In this document: piece by piece, positions 12,820 through 24,915 of the stretch | Numbering within the stretch: position 1 is the stretch's first letter | How the letters are laid out: each line of letters opens with the position of its first letter | Assembly: GCF_023159225.1 (NCBI RefSeq) | Contig: NC_063168.1 | Coordinates: 43,286,562 to 43,350,561, forward strand | DNA from: Perognathus longimembris pacificus | Lineage: Eukaryota; Chordata; Mammalia; Rodentia; Heteromyidae | Length of the DNA stretch: 64,000 nucleotides | Direction of reading: 5' to 3' | Position numbers and translations under genes: made by a program | Notes under the pieces: generated by a model | What the model saw: only the letters and a program-made list of their open reading frames with translations | The model's database searches: none | What the model was told of the DNA's origin: nothing

Positions 12820-13642
12820 GTTAGAAGGTTTAATTAAGAAAGTTCTAATTTGGGGAGTGTAGAAAAATAAACACTAGAGAAGCCAAAACAGCCATGACCA
12901 GATACTTACCTATAAAGGCTATACTTAGGTGACTCATAACTTGAGAGACATAGTAGATGGCAGTCATTTATGAATGTTGCTTTCAAATGTCCTAACCTAT
13001 GCACCCACAAAATAGTGGTCTTCCCCAATAATAGCAAAGGTTTGTCCCTTGGATACCTATAAGTATCTCTAGAGACCTGCTATTTTGTAAGACTACTACT
13101 GTTTATGAGTCCATTTGTTTTTGCATATCAGTAAAGACATAAGCTAAAGAGGCTAAAGCATTGGCTCTTTCAAGTCATAGGATTATTTGTAGTTAGAGAA
13201 GAGGTGCTTCCTCCAACTGTGTTCTATACTCTTGATACATTGCCTAAGCTCCTTAAGAGTGTTATGGACTGAATGGTCCTTTTGTTTTTAAGGAGTTGTG
13301 AATGCCTATACATGGGGAATGATATCTATGTTTCTCTCGGAGCTGTGGAAATGAGGAGGGATAGGTATGTGACTGTTTCTCTTCCTGTCCAGTTGGAAGG
13401 CAGGCATGGGGTTATTGTTTTCAGAGAAAGCATACCTGTAAACATAGAAATACATGAGTATGGTGACAAAGACAAAATATCCTGTATTGCTTCTCAATGT
13501 ATAGGAGTATTCAGCCATCAGAATGTTAACAATCGATAGGTCTAAGCATGGAGTTTGAAGGAGAATGGAGTTAATTTTCTTTTTCATTAAAAGTGTGGCC
13601 CTCTTTTTATCTACCTGAGGATCCAAGAGGAAAACCACCCTT

Positions 13643-13695
<53 letters not shown>

Positions 13696-14850
13696 TACTT
13701 GTCATTTGCTTGTCCCACAAGCAACTAGATAGAAATAAGAAGGATACTAAGTCTGTAAGCAAGGCTCTGTCTTTCAAGTAACAGATTGCATAACCTGGCT
13801 CAAAGATCTGGGAGTATGGATGAAGACCTTCAGTGTTTATCTTCAACAGTAATAGTGATGTTACAAAGATTGTTGTATAGAGTTCATACATGAATCTTAG
13901 AGGGGTGTTCAGCCTTGTAGGCCCAGAGATCATAACATGGTCCATATCTGAAATCCATTAGAGCCTCTTTCTTTTGAAGCAGTGAGGTGAAGGCAGTGTC
14001 CAGTATGCAGTTACAGAAAATAGCAAAGAATCTCTGACTGAAGAGAACAATCTTATTTCTAGAAAAGTCATGTTGTGGATGATCTAGGATGTGATCACAA
14101 AATGAAGACTTGGAAAGATGACTAGTAGAATAAGCCAGTATCCTGGAGAGTGATAAAATAAATTTGATGATACCATGAGACAAGATTCCTAAAATATTAT
14201 GGAACAGAAACAGTATCGCTCAAAGTGAATAAAAACAACACACTCGCAAGGCTCATAGAAGTAATAGTAAGAGTGAGTCCTCAGGTAGAGATACTGTCTT
14301 GATTCTGGTGATAGGAATCCAGGGGGGAATGCCTGACATTTAAACACTGTAGGATTGGTTAGAAGAACACAACAAAGTCATTTCTACATAGATCTTAAAG
14401 TGACTTTCTCAAGACATATGTCTTCTTACCAAGGAATAAGTCTTCTTTTCTGTTTGTGGTAACATGGGAGATACACCATGTGAACATTCTCAAAATCCCT
14501 GACACAGGACCATCCATAAGCTGCTGGACAATCTGTGGGCCAAAGTTTCTCTACTTGTAGGCTAATATAAACTGAGAGTTCTGGAGTATTAGCATGCTAA
14601 TAAGGCACCCTTTAAAAATCTAGAACTGTAAATCAAAAGCCATGTGGGGATATGACTTAATAAGGAATATGTGTTAGACATGATTAGTTAGGTGAATAAT
14701 AATACTTCCCTCAATGATATTCCTTACATCTTATACCATCCTGTAAAAGTTGTCTGGTTTTGTTCTTACTGTTTTATGATTTTTTTTTTGTTTTTAATTC
14801 TACGATGAGAGTCTTACAGGGAGAATTGCAAGGTTAGTTGATAAGAATTT
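12820..14850. other. Intron, no gene; CA repeat inside
   Basis: The only recognised element is the CA tract at 13647. The apparent frames 13306-13692 and 13607-13945 read through it. Confidence 0.45.
13647..13692. repeat. CA microsatellite (23 units)
   Basis: An uninterrupted AC run of 46 bases. It creates spurious CV- and TH-repeat reading frames on both strands. Confidence 0.95.
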
Positions 14851-14861
14851 ATAATGAAGCT

Positions 14862-15000
14862 TGACACCTGGGGCTCATGTTTGTAATCCTAGTTACTTAG
14901 GAGAGGAAGACTTGCAAGATCTGGTTAAAAGTCAACCCAGGTAGAAAAGTCTGTCTGATACATTATCTCCAATTAGCCAGGAAAAAAAAATAGAGAGTGA
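14862..15000 (+). mobile_element. B1-like SINE fragment with CA tail
   Basis: 'ggctcatgtttgtaatccta' followed by 'gttacttaggagagg', 'caacccaggtagaaaagtct' and 'ttatctccaattagcc' gives the B1-like half. The Geo part is absent and the tail has become the CA repeat at 15002. Confidence 0.6.
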
Positions 15001-15001
15001 T

Positions 15002-15036
15002 CACACACACACATCCACACACACGTGTGTGCACAT

Positions 15037-15076
<40 letters not shown>
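15002..15076. repeat. Compound CA/GT microsatellite
   Basis: CA tracts with a central 'cacacgtgtgtgcacatgca' segment and then a long CA run, growing from a B1-like SINE tail. Confidence 0.9.
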
Positions 15077-15079
<3 letters not shown>

Positions 15080-15084
<5 letters not shown>

Positions 15085-16570
15085 GCCTTTATAGTGCATA
15101 TATAACTGAAAAGGTATTTGGAGTTTGTTTCTTGTTCAATTTATTTTTGATAAATATATCATGTAGGTGAGGTTTAATCATTTATCACTACTTAATATAG
15201 AAAACTTGTGATATATCCATTTTAGACCTGCTGGCTTGGTTCTACCACTGATGAACAGATAATAATTCAGGAAAGAAACACCTCAATGATTACCATAGAT
15301 GGCAACTTTGATAAATGGATAAATTTCATAATTTGCCTCATGGAGTAGCAACTAAAATTAATCTGCAGAGATATTTACAAGTGAAAAGAAGTCAATTGCT
15401 CATAAGATTCTTTCCTTACAAGAAAAACATACTACTAAATGAGGTTGCCCCCTCTTTTATTTCTTCCTGAATTGTACAGAAACTGCATGTAAACAGAAAG
15501 GAGAAAATACAAAATGGAGGAAAATTCTTTTATTCCTCCCTCAGCCATTTGTTCCTGCCTGACCATTTTAATTCTCATGCTTTGTTTGTAAATTAGGAGC
15601 TTAATAACCAGCTCAGTGTCTCAGGTCTGAGATTAAGACTCATTGATTCACTTACTAAAAGCCAGCTTTTATGAATACATTGGAACTTAAGTAAACTAAA
15701 AGAGAAGTCTTTGCCAAAAGGTTCCATTCTAACAAAGACCAACATTAGCCCCATGTTGCTAAATCGTTAATGCCAAGTATTAAATTAAAATAATAATAAA
15801 TGGTAGGATTTCTAGCATGCACATTATACGGGGTTGATGCTATTGTATTTTAAGTAAAATAAAATTTGAATCCAAAGCAAAGTGGATTGCTTTTAAGGCC
15901 ATATAATTAGGATTTGTTATAAACCAACTTAAAATGAGCAAAAATTTCTTCTAAAGCTCTACTTCTTTTTCAATCCTCTTTCCCACTACCCTGTGTCAAC
16001 TTAAGGACCCTTCTATATATGCGAGCAAGTTGTGTCCATCTTATTATCTACTTTAATCTTTCTGTGAAAACTTGTTGTTGTTGTTTTTCTTTCTGTAAAC
16101 TTGTGAGTTCCCCTAATATATACAAATCAACTTCAGTATTCATCTACCTTGCTCCAGCAAAGAGAAATTTAACTTCCTTCAATCCTACCAGTATAAATTC
16201 TACCATAAGGCCCAAAATCTGCTATCATTGCTCTGGAAGTAAAAGTTCATGTTTTTCTAAAGCCAGGAAAAATTTAGTCCAGAAAGTGTTTTAATATATA
16301 ACACTAACGGAACTGTTAGCTTCAATAGTTTGTTCTCAAAATTCCTAGTCCTTCATATAATTAAATATCCATGTGGATGTACTAAGCAATCTTATAATTC
16401 ACATTGGATTTTTATTATGTTAGTTCATGAGACATACCAGAATAGGTAAATTTCTCTCTCGAGTGAAAAATTCAAAAATAAGAGTACCAAAATTCACAAA
16501 GAAGATTTCTCATAAGTAATGAGTTATGTGATAGTTTCTAGAAGTTACAAGTTAAAAGAAAAATTTTTAA
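15080..16570. other. Unique AT-rich intron, nothing recognised
   Basis: No repeat family or coding signal was seen. Confidence 0.45.
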
Positions 16571-16578
16571 GGAGACTG

Positions 16579-16685
16579 CCTTTCTTTTCCTTCCTTCCTT
16601 CCTTCTTCCCTTCCTTCGTTCCTTTACTCCCTTCTTCCTTCCGACCTTCTTTCCTTCCTTCCCTCCTTCCTTCCTTCCTTCTTTT
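16579..16685. repeat. TTCC-rich polypyrimidine microsatellite
   Basis: (CCTT)n with interruptions on the plus strand, directly before a minus-strand SINE. Confidence 0.85.
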
Positions 16686-16707
16686 TTTAGGGGGAAGAAG
16701 GTGGGGG

Positions 16708-16962
16708 CATTAGTCCTGGAGCTTGAACTCATGTCCTGGGTACTTTCCCTGAGCTTTTTGCTAAAGGCTAGCATTACCATTTGAACCATAGCTTCACTAA
16801 AAGGAATTTGGGGTTTTTATTTATTTGTTTGGATTTTGGGTGTCCCTTAATTGAAGAAAATAGTTTCACATTCCTTCCTGGGTTGGCTTTGAACTGAAGT
16901 CCTCAGATCTCAGACCTCCTGAGTAGCTAAGATTGGGGGCATGTAGGACCAGCACTGAGCAG
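16708..16962 (-). mobile_element. Composite B1-like/Geo-like SINE, interrupted
   Basis: The plus strand shows 'tagtcctggagcttgaactc' (Geo complement), then a T-rich insert (16805-16850), then 'ggctttgaactgaagtcctc' and 'cctcctgagtagctaagatt' (B1 complement). It abuts the TTCC repeat on the left. Confidence 0.65.
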
Positions 16963-17286
16963 GAATTATCTTCTTATTAATGTCATTAAACTAAGAATAA
17001 AGTAAAGGCTAAGAGAATTTGTTCTCCCCTGTGAAATATTGTCATATATCCATGTGTCCCATTTTCCTCATAATTCAATAGATCCATGATTTTCTAACTA
17101 GGATTCTTATAGTAAACACAGTAACATTCATGTTTTCTTTTCCAGTATTGATTTGACTGTTTATAAGGAAAGAATATAAATACATCATATAATTTCATGA
17201 TATGTGTAGTCCAACACAACTATTTAAGAACAAAAGCATGTAAATTTCAATAAATAGAAATTTACTTGACTAACGTAACATAATTT

Positions 17287-17367
17287 CTTTTTTTGGTTTT
17301 GGAGCTTGAAGTCAGGGCATTATGCTCGATAGTCATGTTCTCTAGTCCTGAATGACACCTCCAGCTC
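17287..17367 (-). mobile_element. Short SINE fragment (Geo-like)
   Basis: 'ttggagcttgaagtcagggc...gacacctccagctcat' resembles a decayed complement of the Geo/IDL dimer. Only about 80 bases can be matched. Confidence 0.35.
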
Positions 17368-17369
17368 AT

Positions 17370-20300
17370 AAATGATGCTGCAGATAAGTTTGACATACAA
17401 ATCTGCAGTTTTAACTTGTCATGTTACCTTTCATAAGAAAAGAAATGGAATGTCCAATCAACAAGTAAACCAAAGTTGTATTGAAAGTACCCTTCGAATA
17501 AAAGGTAATATCTTGGAATTTGAGTTCTTTCAACAAGTGTTTCAACAGTATTCATGGCATATCTATTAAGTTCTAGTCACTCCCCTAAACTCATGAATAC
17601 ATGGTCCAAGATACATAATTCACCTGCTTAATGAGACTAATGTTAAATTTGGAGGATGGCTTCAACAATGAAACAGCAATTTATTTTTCAACAGTTTGAA
17701 ATGTTTGAAAGAAAGTGAAGAGAATTTCAGTGGAACCTCGTGTTGTTCAAAAATTCCAGAGATGAATCAAAAGAGGATGCCACTGGATCTGAAATCTTAA
17801 CAACTATTTACATAATAGCTAATAGAGGAAAGGGAAGAGAGTCAATAGTACAAAGTCATACAGCTGGTGCAATCAAGCTATTTACTTAATAGATCAGCAA
17901 TATTTTCATTTATTATTGATTCAAGAATCCTAACATTATTGAACTGACAAGACAATATATTCTGGTGGGTTTGACCTCAGTGCTTAGCTCATAAACTTGC
18001 ACTAAGGGTATCCATGTGAAACTTCTCATCAGATTAAATAGAATTCATATTTAACTCTACAGTTCAGGGATGTAATTAGAGAAGAATATTGACACTAGAT
18101 GCATGTCTATGCTATGTAAGACTAAATCTGTTTTTGTATTACCAAGTGTCAGGGTATTTCATTCAAAGTTTCCATAGTGTCTATTTTTGCTTCATGCTGC
18201 CAAATTACTGACATGAAACACATCCTTCTCCAAATTTGATAACATATTGTGCCACTTATACTTACATTCTTAAAGTCACAGGGATATGCTTTTATAAAAA
18301 TTTAATACAGTGATCACATAAATAATCAAAGTATGAAGTTTTCAAAAAGCCACAAGTATTTTTTTTGTTTTGATTATCAAGTCTGTCAGAGGGCTTTTGT
18401 ACAATCAAAGACTTTCAATACAAGGTTGTTGAATTAGTAGAAGAAAAAGGTAATGGTTGAAAGGTATATTTGAAAATCAGTAAGGAGAGAATCCCTTGCC
18501 ATTATTAGACTATCAAGATCATTTTTAACACACAGCATAAATGTCAAAATTGTTGAATGAAATCAAGGAGTCTAATGTCATAATTCCAAAGCAATGGCAC
18601 TCTTTAGAGTCCCTATTGTCAGAAACCAGACTTCAGAGTTATTGCCAACTCCCTGAGAAGAAGCATTTCTGCAAGATGTTTTCAGTATCATACTGTCAGA
18701 GAGCCAAATATTCTTTGCTTGTATATAGGAAAATAAAGGTAATTACAACATTGGTTAGGAAAAGATTTTTAAGTGGCCCCAACAGAGCCTGTATATACCT
18801 ATTATGCTCTAAATATTGGTAGAGCTGAGGAAGGTTCTCCAGAGAATTATAGTCTGTAGGTCATCAAAGGGATTAAAATAGATTAAACTATTAGTGGTAA
18901 AGATAAGTAAGTACAAATATAAGCACATTATCTTTGGCATATAAGTATGAGGAGAATAATATATGTCTTATTCAATTGGAACGAAAGTATGACACATTTT
19001 TTAATCATCAGTCTAACATCACAACATTCTGCTGATTAAAATTGTGCTATATACCATGTTTTTTGTTGCTATAACAGAATAAGTTATATTAGGTGATTTA
19101 TAAGGAAGAGCAATTTGTACCTTGCAGTTCCGGAGGAGAGGATGTCCCACATCAATGTGCCAAGTTGTGGGAAGGGTCCCCATCAGTGACATTTCAGAAG
19201 GGGATAGAAGCACAAACACAAGCATTGGGCAAACATTTCTCTATTACGAACTCACTCTTATAATTTACCCACTGCAAAGATAATAGCAGTATGCCTCTTA
19301 ATTAACTCTTAAAGATCTCTCCTTCCTAACACCATTCATTGGTGAATAAATTTCAAACTCCTGTACTTAGAGGAACACACTTAAGCTATAGCATACATAA
19401 AAATAAACACAGGATTGTTTTTGTGTTAGGGTTGGTGCTTTTCTAAAATGAATTTCCCAGCATGTATTTTTAATCTGTAGGCAGTCAAAGCAGCAAAAGA
19501 CTAAACGTAGACAATAAGAATGCGTACAAGTTTTGTGTTTATCTCTGTTTGATCAAGTGTGATTAATAGCCAATCATCCAGAGGTCTCACTTTCTCAGGA
19601 TTTGTGTTTCCTCACTTATGACCTTAGTATTTTTTTTTATATCACTTGTCCGTAGTGAGTGTTTTCTAAGATGTTATGAAATAAGGGTATTTATTTCTTA
19701 ATTTGGAGCCTGCTGGGAGTTTATAATGGTGCTGATTGTTTTAAAAGTAACCGAGTGTGTAAAATATCTTAAAAATTAACAGAACCATTTTTTTGGAAAA
19801 TGCCATTAAAAGCAATCACAGGTTCCCCGAAGAGAGGCTTCATAGGCCCATGTACTTCAGCTGTCAAATATTTCTTCACACTGTTCCTGTAATTTTAGCC
19901 TAAAGCACAACTAACTGAATCAAGCTGAACTTGGCATTCATATTCCCTACCTTAACAGAAGTTCTCTATTTAGATTTGAGTAAGTAGAAAATGCAAAGGT
20001 TAAAAAATTACCTATTTTTTAAAGGATGGCATGTTCTTATGTTGTTTAAAATACATAATGAAAGTACTGCTCTTATGTCTGTTCATCTTCTTTCTAAGTG
20101 GCTGGGACTTCAGGACACTTGGAAATGTGCTAGTGAGAGGGGAAGGAACTCATTTGGTACCAATTAATCAGAAATAGATTTTTGTTATTCAGCTAAGATT
20201 GTTTTATTATATCTTATCAAGTTACCTTTTATTGCCTGTGAAATCCATTGTGATGATACAAACAGGATATATTTTAAAATATGTGGAAGATGGTGAGCCA

Positions 20301-20370
20301 GATTGCTTTAACTCTGAATAAAGTCAGGCTGCTCCACTCCTCTACTGTCTTCTTTTTGTTCTTCCCATAA
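17370..20370. other. AT-rich intron; only the LTR at 19045 recognised
   Basis: The open frame 18541-18822 has no domain or splice context and is treated as chance. Confidence 0.45.
19045..19392 (-). mobile_element. MaLR-type solo LTR (MLT/MST-like)
   Basis: The plus strand reads 'gttgctataacagaataagt', 'ggtgatttataaggaagagc', 'cttgcagttccggaggagag' and 'aataaatttcaaactcctgt', ending 'cttaagctatagcata'. This is the complement of the pattern tgctatgg...aaatttaa...ataaattacc seen in mammalian MaLR LTRs. Old and diverged, with no internal region next to it. Confidence 0.5.
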
Positions 20371-20379
20371 AATCTGTTG

Positions 20380-21115
20380 TTTTATTGACAATATCCAGCA
20401 AGCTGTAGTTTATCGCTTTTTTGTTATTTTCAATGTACCCTGTGAAATTCAGACGTTTTCTTTTGTCTTTCTTCCCTATGGTTTTACCCCTGATGTCACT
20501 GTAACTGATATTGACACCCTGTGTATTGTATATATGTTTATCAGAACTAGGGAAAGGAATGGGAACATCAAAATGATCAGGCAAAGTATAAAAGGAGAAT
20601 CAATGCAGCAGCAGTACTTACAAGATAATATACTTTTAACCAAATGTACAACTCTTGGGGGGAGGAGGGAATTGGGGAGTAGGGAAGGTGGGAGAAAATT
20701 GAGGGAGAAAGTGACAAGTTTGATTATAACTAGAAAAGTGAAAGGGAATATCAAAATCGAGAGACAAAGTATAAAAAGACAAATGACTCCAAAAGCAATA
20801 CTTGCAAAACCATTTGGTGAAAACCAACTGAACAGCTCAAGGGGGAAGAGGGGAAGGAGGGGGGGAAGGGAATGGGGAACAGGTAACAAACAGTACAAGA
20901 AATGCATCCAAGGCCTAACTTATGAAACTGTAACCTCTCTGTACATCACTTTGACAATAAATAAAAGAAAGAAAAGAAAAAAGAAATGTACTCACTGCCT
21001 TATGTATGAAATTGTAACCCCTCTGTACATCACTTTGACAATAAATAATTAATACATACATACATACGTACATACATACGTACATACATACCTACATACA
21101 TTTTAAATAAATAAA
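20380..21115 (+). mobile_element. L1 3'UTR fragment with internal duplications
   Basis: It contains the block shared with the copies at 32.9 and 40.7 kb: 'aactag...gtgaaagggaatatcaaaa', a purine-rich G tract, then 'acctctctgtacatcacttt' and 'gacaataaataaaag'. The polypurine G-tract and A-rich end are typical of rodent L1 3'UTRs, and the minus-strand copy at 40.7 kb is joined to L1 ORF2. Two successive copies of the middle block (from 20545 and from 20728) and two copies of the terminal block (20899-20967, 20983-21050) lie in tandem. The tail has become a TACA repeat. Confidence 0.7.
21053..21100. repeat. TACA microsatellite
   Basis: (TACA)n with TACG variants, arisen at the tail of the L1 3'UTR. 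Confidence 0.9.
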
Positions 21116-21187
21116 AAAGAAGTAATGCATGGTAAATGTAAGGGTCCAGGGGATGAATCAGAGGCAACTTGAGGTGGGTGTAATGAT

Positions 21188-21322
21188 TCCTACTTGGAGG
21201 AACTTTTGGTACTATCTACTAAATTACCCATCCTCAGTTTTGTCAACTATAAATTAAAGATAATGATAGCTTTAATGTAGTTCTGTGAGGAGAATAAAAA
21301 GAAGTGTGCATATAAAGCATCC
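21188..21322 (+). repeat. MIR SINE remnant
   Basis: 'cctcagttttgtcaactata', 'attaaagataatgatagctt' and 'gttctgtgaggagaataaaa' match the MIR core order. Confidence 0.5.
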
Positions 21323-21599
21323 TTCTCCTTGCTCAGATACTGGGGACAAAACACTAGAGTACATGACAAAGCTGGAGTTCAACTTCAGGCTTAACATTTT
21401 GCTCATGGCTATCACTCAAATTCAGGCTCTCTCCTGAATTTCTTATTTTTCTTTCTACACTGATGTGCCCCATCTTTGGAAAGTAGATGCTTGACTCAAC
21501 AGGAAATGGCAATTGTTATTCCTATTTCTATTGCAATTGGAGTCATCCTTGATATTTCAAGCAAGCATAGGAATGAACCATGTTTAGGCTCCCATTTGT

Positions 21600-21832
21600 G
21601 GCTCCTACAGATTTGCCCCTAACCTTTGCTTGCACACTTCAATTTGAGATTCTTTAACTGTGGACCACAGTTGTGTATGTTAATTTGCTTAGTGTGTCCA
21701 CACTTCTTTATGTTAATTTACTTAGTGTGTCATCTTTACTATGCTTTGTACACTCTTATCCTGGACAGGCTAAATAAAATAGTTCCACTCCCTTTGCTCT
21801 GGGTCTCATTAGTTTTAATAGTATTTTTTGAA
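21600..21832 (+). mobile_element. Possible LTR remnant with 33-base tandem repeat
   Basis: An AATAAA-type signal ('ggctaaataaaatagttcca') followed by 'ctttgctctgggtctcatta' looks like the R-U5 end of an LTR. Upstream, 'tatgttaatttgcttagtgt' occurs twice (21676-21698, 21709-21731) with a period of 33. The family is not recognised. Confidence 0.3.
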
Positions 21833-22149
21833 TGATCAGTTTTTTGGGGGCAGGAAATTTCACAATTGGCTTATGTTAAGAACACCACCACTAATTAAGC
21901 TAAAGCCTTTTCCTGCTTTGTTGATATTAAGTCAAATCTCTAATATTTTGTATACTAACTCTCACGTGCACAAAAATATTAATTTATTTCTTTCAAATAA
22001 TATTTTGCTAATAATGGTAAGTCCTAGGTATGGTCAGTCTCTAGGTTTTACAGAATTTTAAAATAATTATTTTGTCAACAAATACTGTATTATGATTAAC
22101 TATAAATTGAAGCATATATAAAGATTTTATGTAGATATCTATCAGTAAA

Positions 22150-22475
22150 TGTTTGTGATATATATAAACATAATTATGGGAGCTTATATATTTATATACA
22201 TTGTATGTTTATATTTTATATATTTATATCTATATACATATGTATCAATTTGTAGACATGTAGCTAAGCATCTATCTATCTACATGTCTCTCTCTATATC
22301 TATGCATCTATATGCATATATGTATATGTATATATGTATAAATATGTACAAATATATAGATATATAAACCTATATGCATATATGTATGTACACAATATGT
22401 ACAGGTGTTTAGACACATATGTATATAGTTATATGTGTTCATACATGCATGCACATATATACACACGTGCATGTA
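22150..22475. repeat. AT-rich TATA/TATG low-complexity tract
   Basis: More than 300 bases of TA, TATG, TACA and TATC units without one fixed period. The short open frames here are artefacts. Confidence 0.8.
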
Positions 22476-23080
22476 AAAATGTTTATGACAGTAGTCCCCA
22501 TTTTAATCCATTGTTTTGTGGCCCATGGTTCCAGTGCTCTGTACAAAACCAAGTTCCAAAGGTATTAAATGGAAATTTCAGAAATCTAAGAATTCATACA
22601 CTTTAACAAGCACAGCAATCAGAGAAGCATGATGAAAATTTGAGCCTTCTCACCCTGCCCCTTTTCAGGTTAATCATCCCTTTGTCCTACCTTTCAACAT
22701 GATGTTCACTGTAGGACACCTCATCATTCAGGAGCTGTCTTGTTCATGGATGGATTGTTGTGACATCATAGCCTTGTGTTCAGATCACCCATGTTTTACT
22801 TAATAATGTCCCAAAAGCACAGGATTAGGGATGCTGATTATTTAGATTGTCAACAAGAAAGCCTTATATGTCTTCAGTGCAAACCCTCAACAAGAACAAC
22901 AAAAATAACATGTGAAATTGCTAAAATCTACAGCAAAAACAAATTTTTCATTTATGAAAATAAAGAGGGAAAATAAATTGGTACAAACTTTGCTACCATA
23001 GCTTGCTGAAATTCAAAATAACTGTGAATATTCTATACAATTGTCACTTACTTAAGATAAAAAGACATTAATCTAGTCAT

Positions 23081-23082
<2 letters not shown>

Positions 23083-23116
<34 letters not shown>

Positions 23117-23306
23117 GCCAGTCCTGGGGCTTGGACTCAGGGCCTGAGCACTGTCCCCGGCTTCTTTTTGCTCAAGGCTAACACTCTGCCACTTGAGCCA
23201 CAGCGCCACTTCTGGCCATTTTCTGTGTATGTGGTGCTGGGGAATTGAACCCAGGAACTCATGAATACGAGGCAGGCACTCTAGCCACTAGGCCATATCC
23301 CCAGCC
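23083..23306 (-). mobile_element. IDL-Geo type SINE, recent
   Basis: A full dimer in reverse complement with a T-run of about 32 bases (the A-tail), running from 'ggccagtcctggggcttgga' to 'ggccatatccccagcc'. The 10-base duplication ctagtcatag is exact at 23073-23082 and 23307-23316. Low divergence indicates a young insertion. Confidence 0.92.
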
Positions 23307-23524
23307 CTAGTCATAGTTTTTGATACTAAATATTTTAGACACCCATTGAAGTATCTTGAAATATATCTGTAGTGGATAAGGATGGATACTATGCAGATAC
23401 TTACATATTTAATAGATATGTATTCGTATTTAGTTATTAAGTATAGCTATGAGTTGCAGCCCATATTCTAATTTAATACATGTATCTCCTTTTTTCATAA
23501 ATATTTGGTTAATTTATCCTGAAT

Positions 23525-23570
23525 ATATATGTATATGTGTATATATATATATATACATATATATATGTGC
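23525..23570. repeat. TA/TATG microsatellite
   Basis: Alternating TA with TATG and TACA interruptions between 'cctgaa' and 'gtgctg'. Confidence 0.8.
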
Positions 23571-24034
23571 TGTTTTTCAGATTTTTGGCATAATTAATTT
23601 TATTTCTGTATCAGGGAATTTCTGAAACTGAATTTTCTTGAGATTAACTTTAGGAAACTTTTATTTTACAGATTTCAGAGACATGTCTTCAATTACCATT
23701 ATCAAAGCCATTGATAAAATTGTGAAATATAATGGGAACCATGTGATAATGTTCATTCTCAGTATTCTAAATGAGATGAGGGAAGAGAAAGTTAACTCTT
23801 ATGTGGTATGAGAAAATAGTTTGGAATGTTTCTTAGATGTAACTGCTCAAGAAAAGAATCAGGAAAACGGTCTTCTGGTTTAACCCCCTGACAGTGCTGA
23901 TTTGAAGTGTAACCACATACAACCACCAACGTTCTCCCGCAGCCTGAATATGTGAGTGTCATTAGACAAGTGACTAACACCTCTGGAATCTGTTGCCTTC
24001 ACATGCTTCCTGGCAGTATTGAATTAAGGAAGTC

Positions 24035-24185
24035 GGGGCTGGGGATATGGCCTAGTGGCAAGAGTGCTTGCCTCGTATACTTGAAGCCCTGGGTTCGATT
24101 CCCCAGCACCACATATACTGAAAATGGCCAGAAGTGGCGTTGTGACTCAAGTGGCAGAGTGCTAGCCTTGAGCAAAAAAAAAAAA
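24035..24185 (+). mobile_element. IDL-Geo SINE with shortened right half
   Basis: An intact left half with B box ggttcgattcc (24092-24102), then 'ggccagaagtggcgttgtga' and 'gtgctagccttgagc', followed directly by a 13-15 base A-run. The last 60 or so bases of the Geo half are missing. An exact 9-base duplication aaggaagtc flanks it (24026-24034, 24186-24194). It therefore inserted in the short form. Confidence 0.9.
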
Positions 24186-24789
24186 AAGGAAGTCATTTGA
24201 GCAAGTTAACTATGCTGTAGTCTACAGAATGTTTCATTTATTCAGCTCTGACCTGGAAAGATTTAATACTGTAGGAGGGGAGTAAATTGTTATTCATGTG
24301 TACAGGAATAGTGCCAAGACTCTAAACTTCTCAAAGCAATGCCAAGCATACTTGTGTATTAGTACACAGGCTGCAGTAGAGATGGAGATTATTTCTTATG
24401 GTTAAGCCTTAAAAAACAACAACAAAAAAATTCTTACTCTTAAAATCTAAAAATCAAGGGTTTTTATTTTCAACAACTCTATAATGTGAATATTTGAAGT
24501 AAACTCTAAAGAGTTTGCTGATGTATATGTGAAAAAAATAGGACTTACATTAATATTTGTATCACAATAGTTTAACAAACTACCTAAATTATTAAATGTA
24601 TAAGGAAAATAGGTGTGTTTTGGCAAATGGCTGTGATGATTTCCATTCAAGATTGGAAGAAATGATTGTTTCTATTATCTGATGGGGTGCTGGATGGTAA
24701 TTGTAGAGTAATCATTATGGAAGTAAGCTGCTTACTTTATGGCCAGAAGCAACAGAGGAAGAATTGGTGATATAGGGGAAGTCTTAGAA

Positions 24790-24915
24790 TCTTATGTTAC
24801 CCTAAGGTTCTCCCATCAAGGTCCATTTAATGTTTCCACCTCCTCACAATAGTCTTATATTGGAGGCCAAGTAATTAACATGTGCACCTTTGTAGACATG
24901 GAGCCTTCAAAGTGT
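24790..24915 (-). mobile_element. Possible LTR fragment (MaLR-like)
   Basis: 'aggttctcccatcaaggtcc', 'acctcctcacaatagtctta' and 'gaggccaagtaattaacatg' recall the complement of a MaLR LTR 5' half. Weak. Confidence 0.28.

Noticed and set aside
13306..13945. Cys/Val- and Thr/His-repeat frames
   Set aside because: Produced by the CA microsatellite at 13647.
20476..21052. Frames of 143 and 172 codons on both strands
   Set aside because: They read the duplicated L1 3'UTR; the apparent repeated peptides reflect the DNA duplication, not a protein.
21051..21100. Regular short repeats reminiscent of an array
   Set aside because: A 4-base TACA microsatellite without spacers; not a CRISPR array, and the DNA is eukaryotic.
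24035..24110. Possible tRNA gene (A and B boxes present)
   Set aside because: The tRNA-like part continues into the SINE body and A-tail and is flanked by a target-site duplication, so it is a retroposed SINE.
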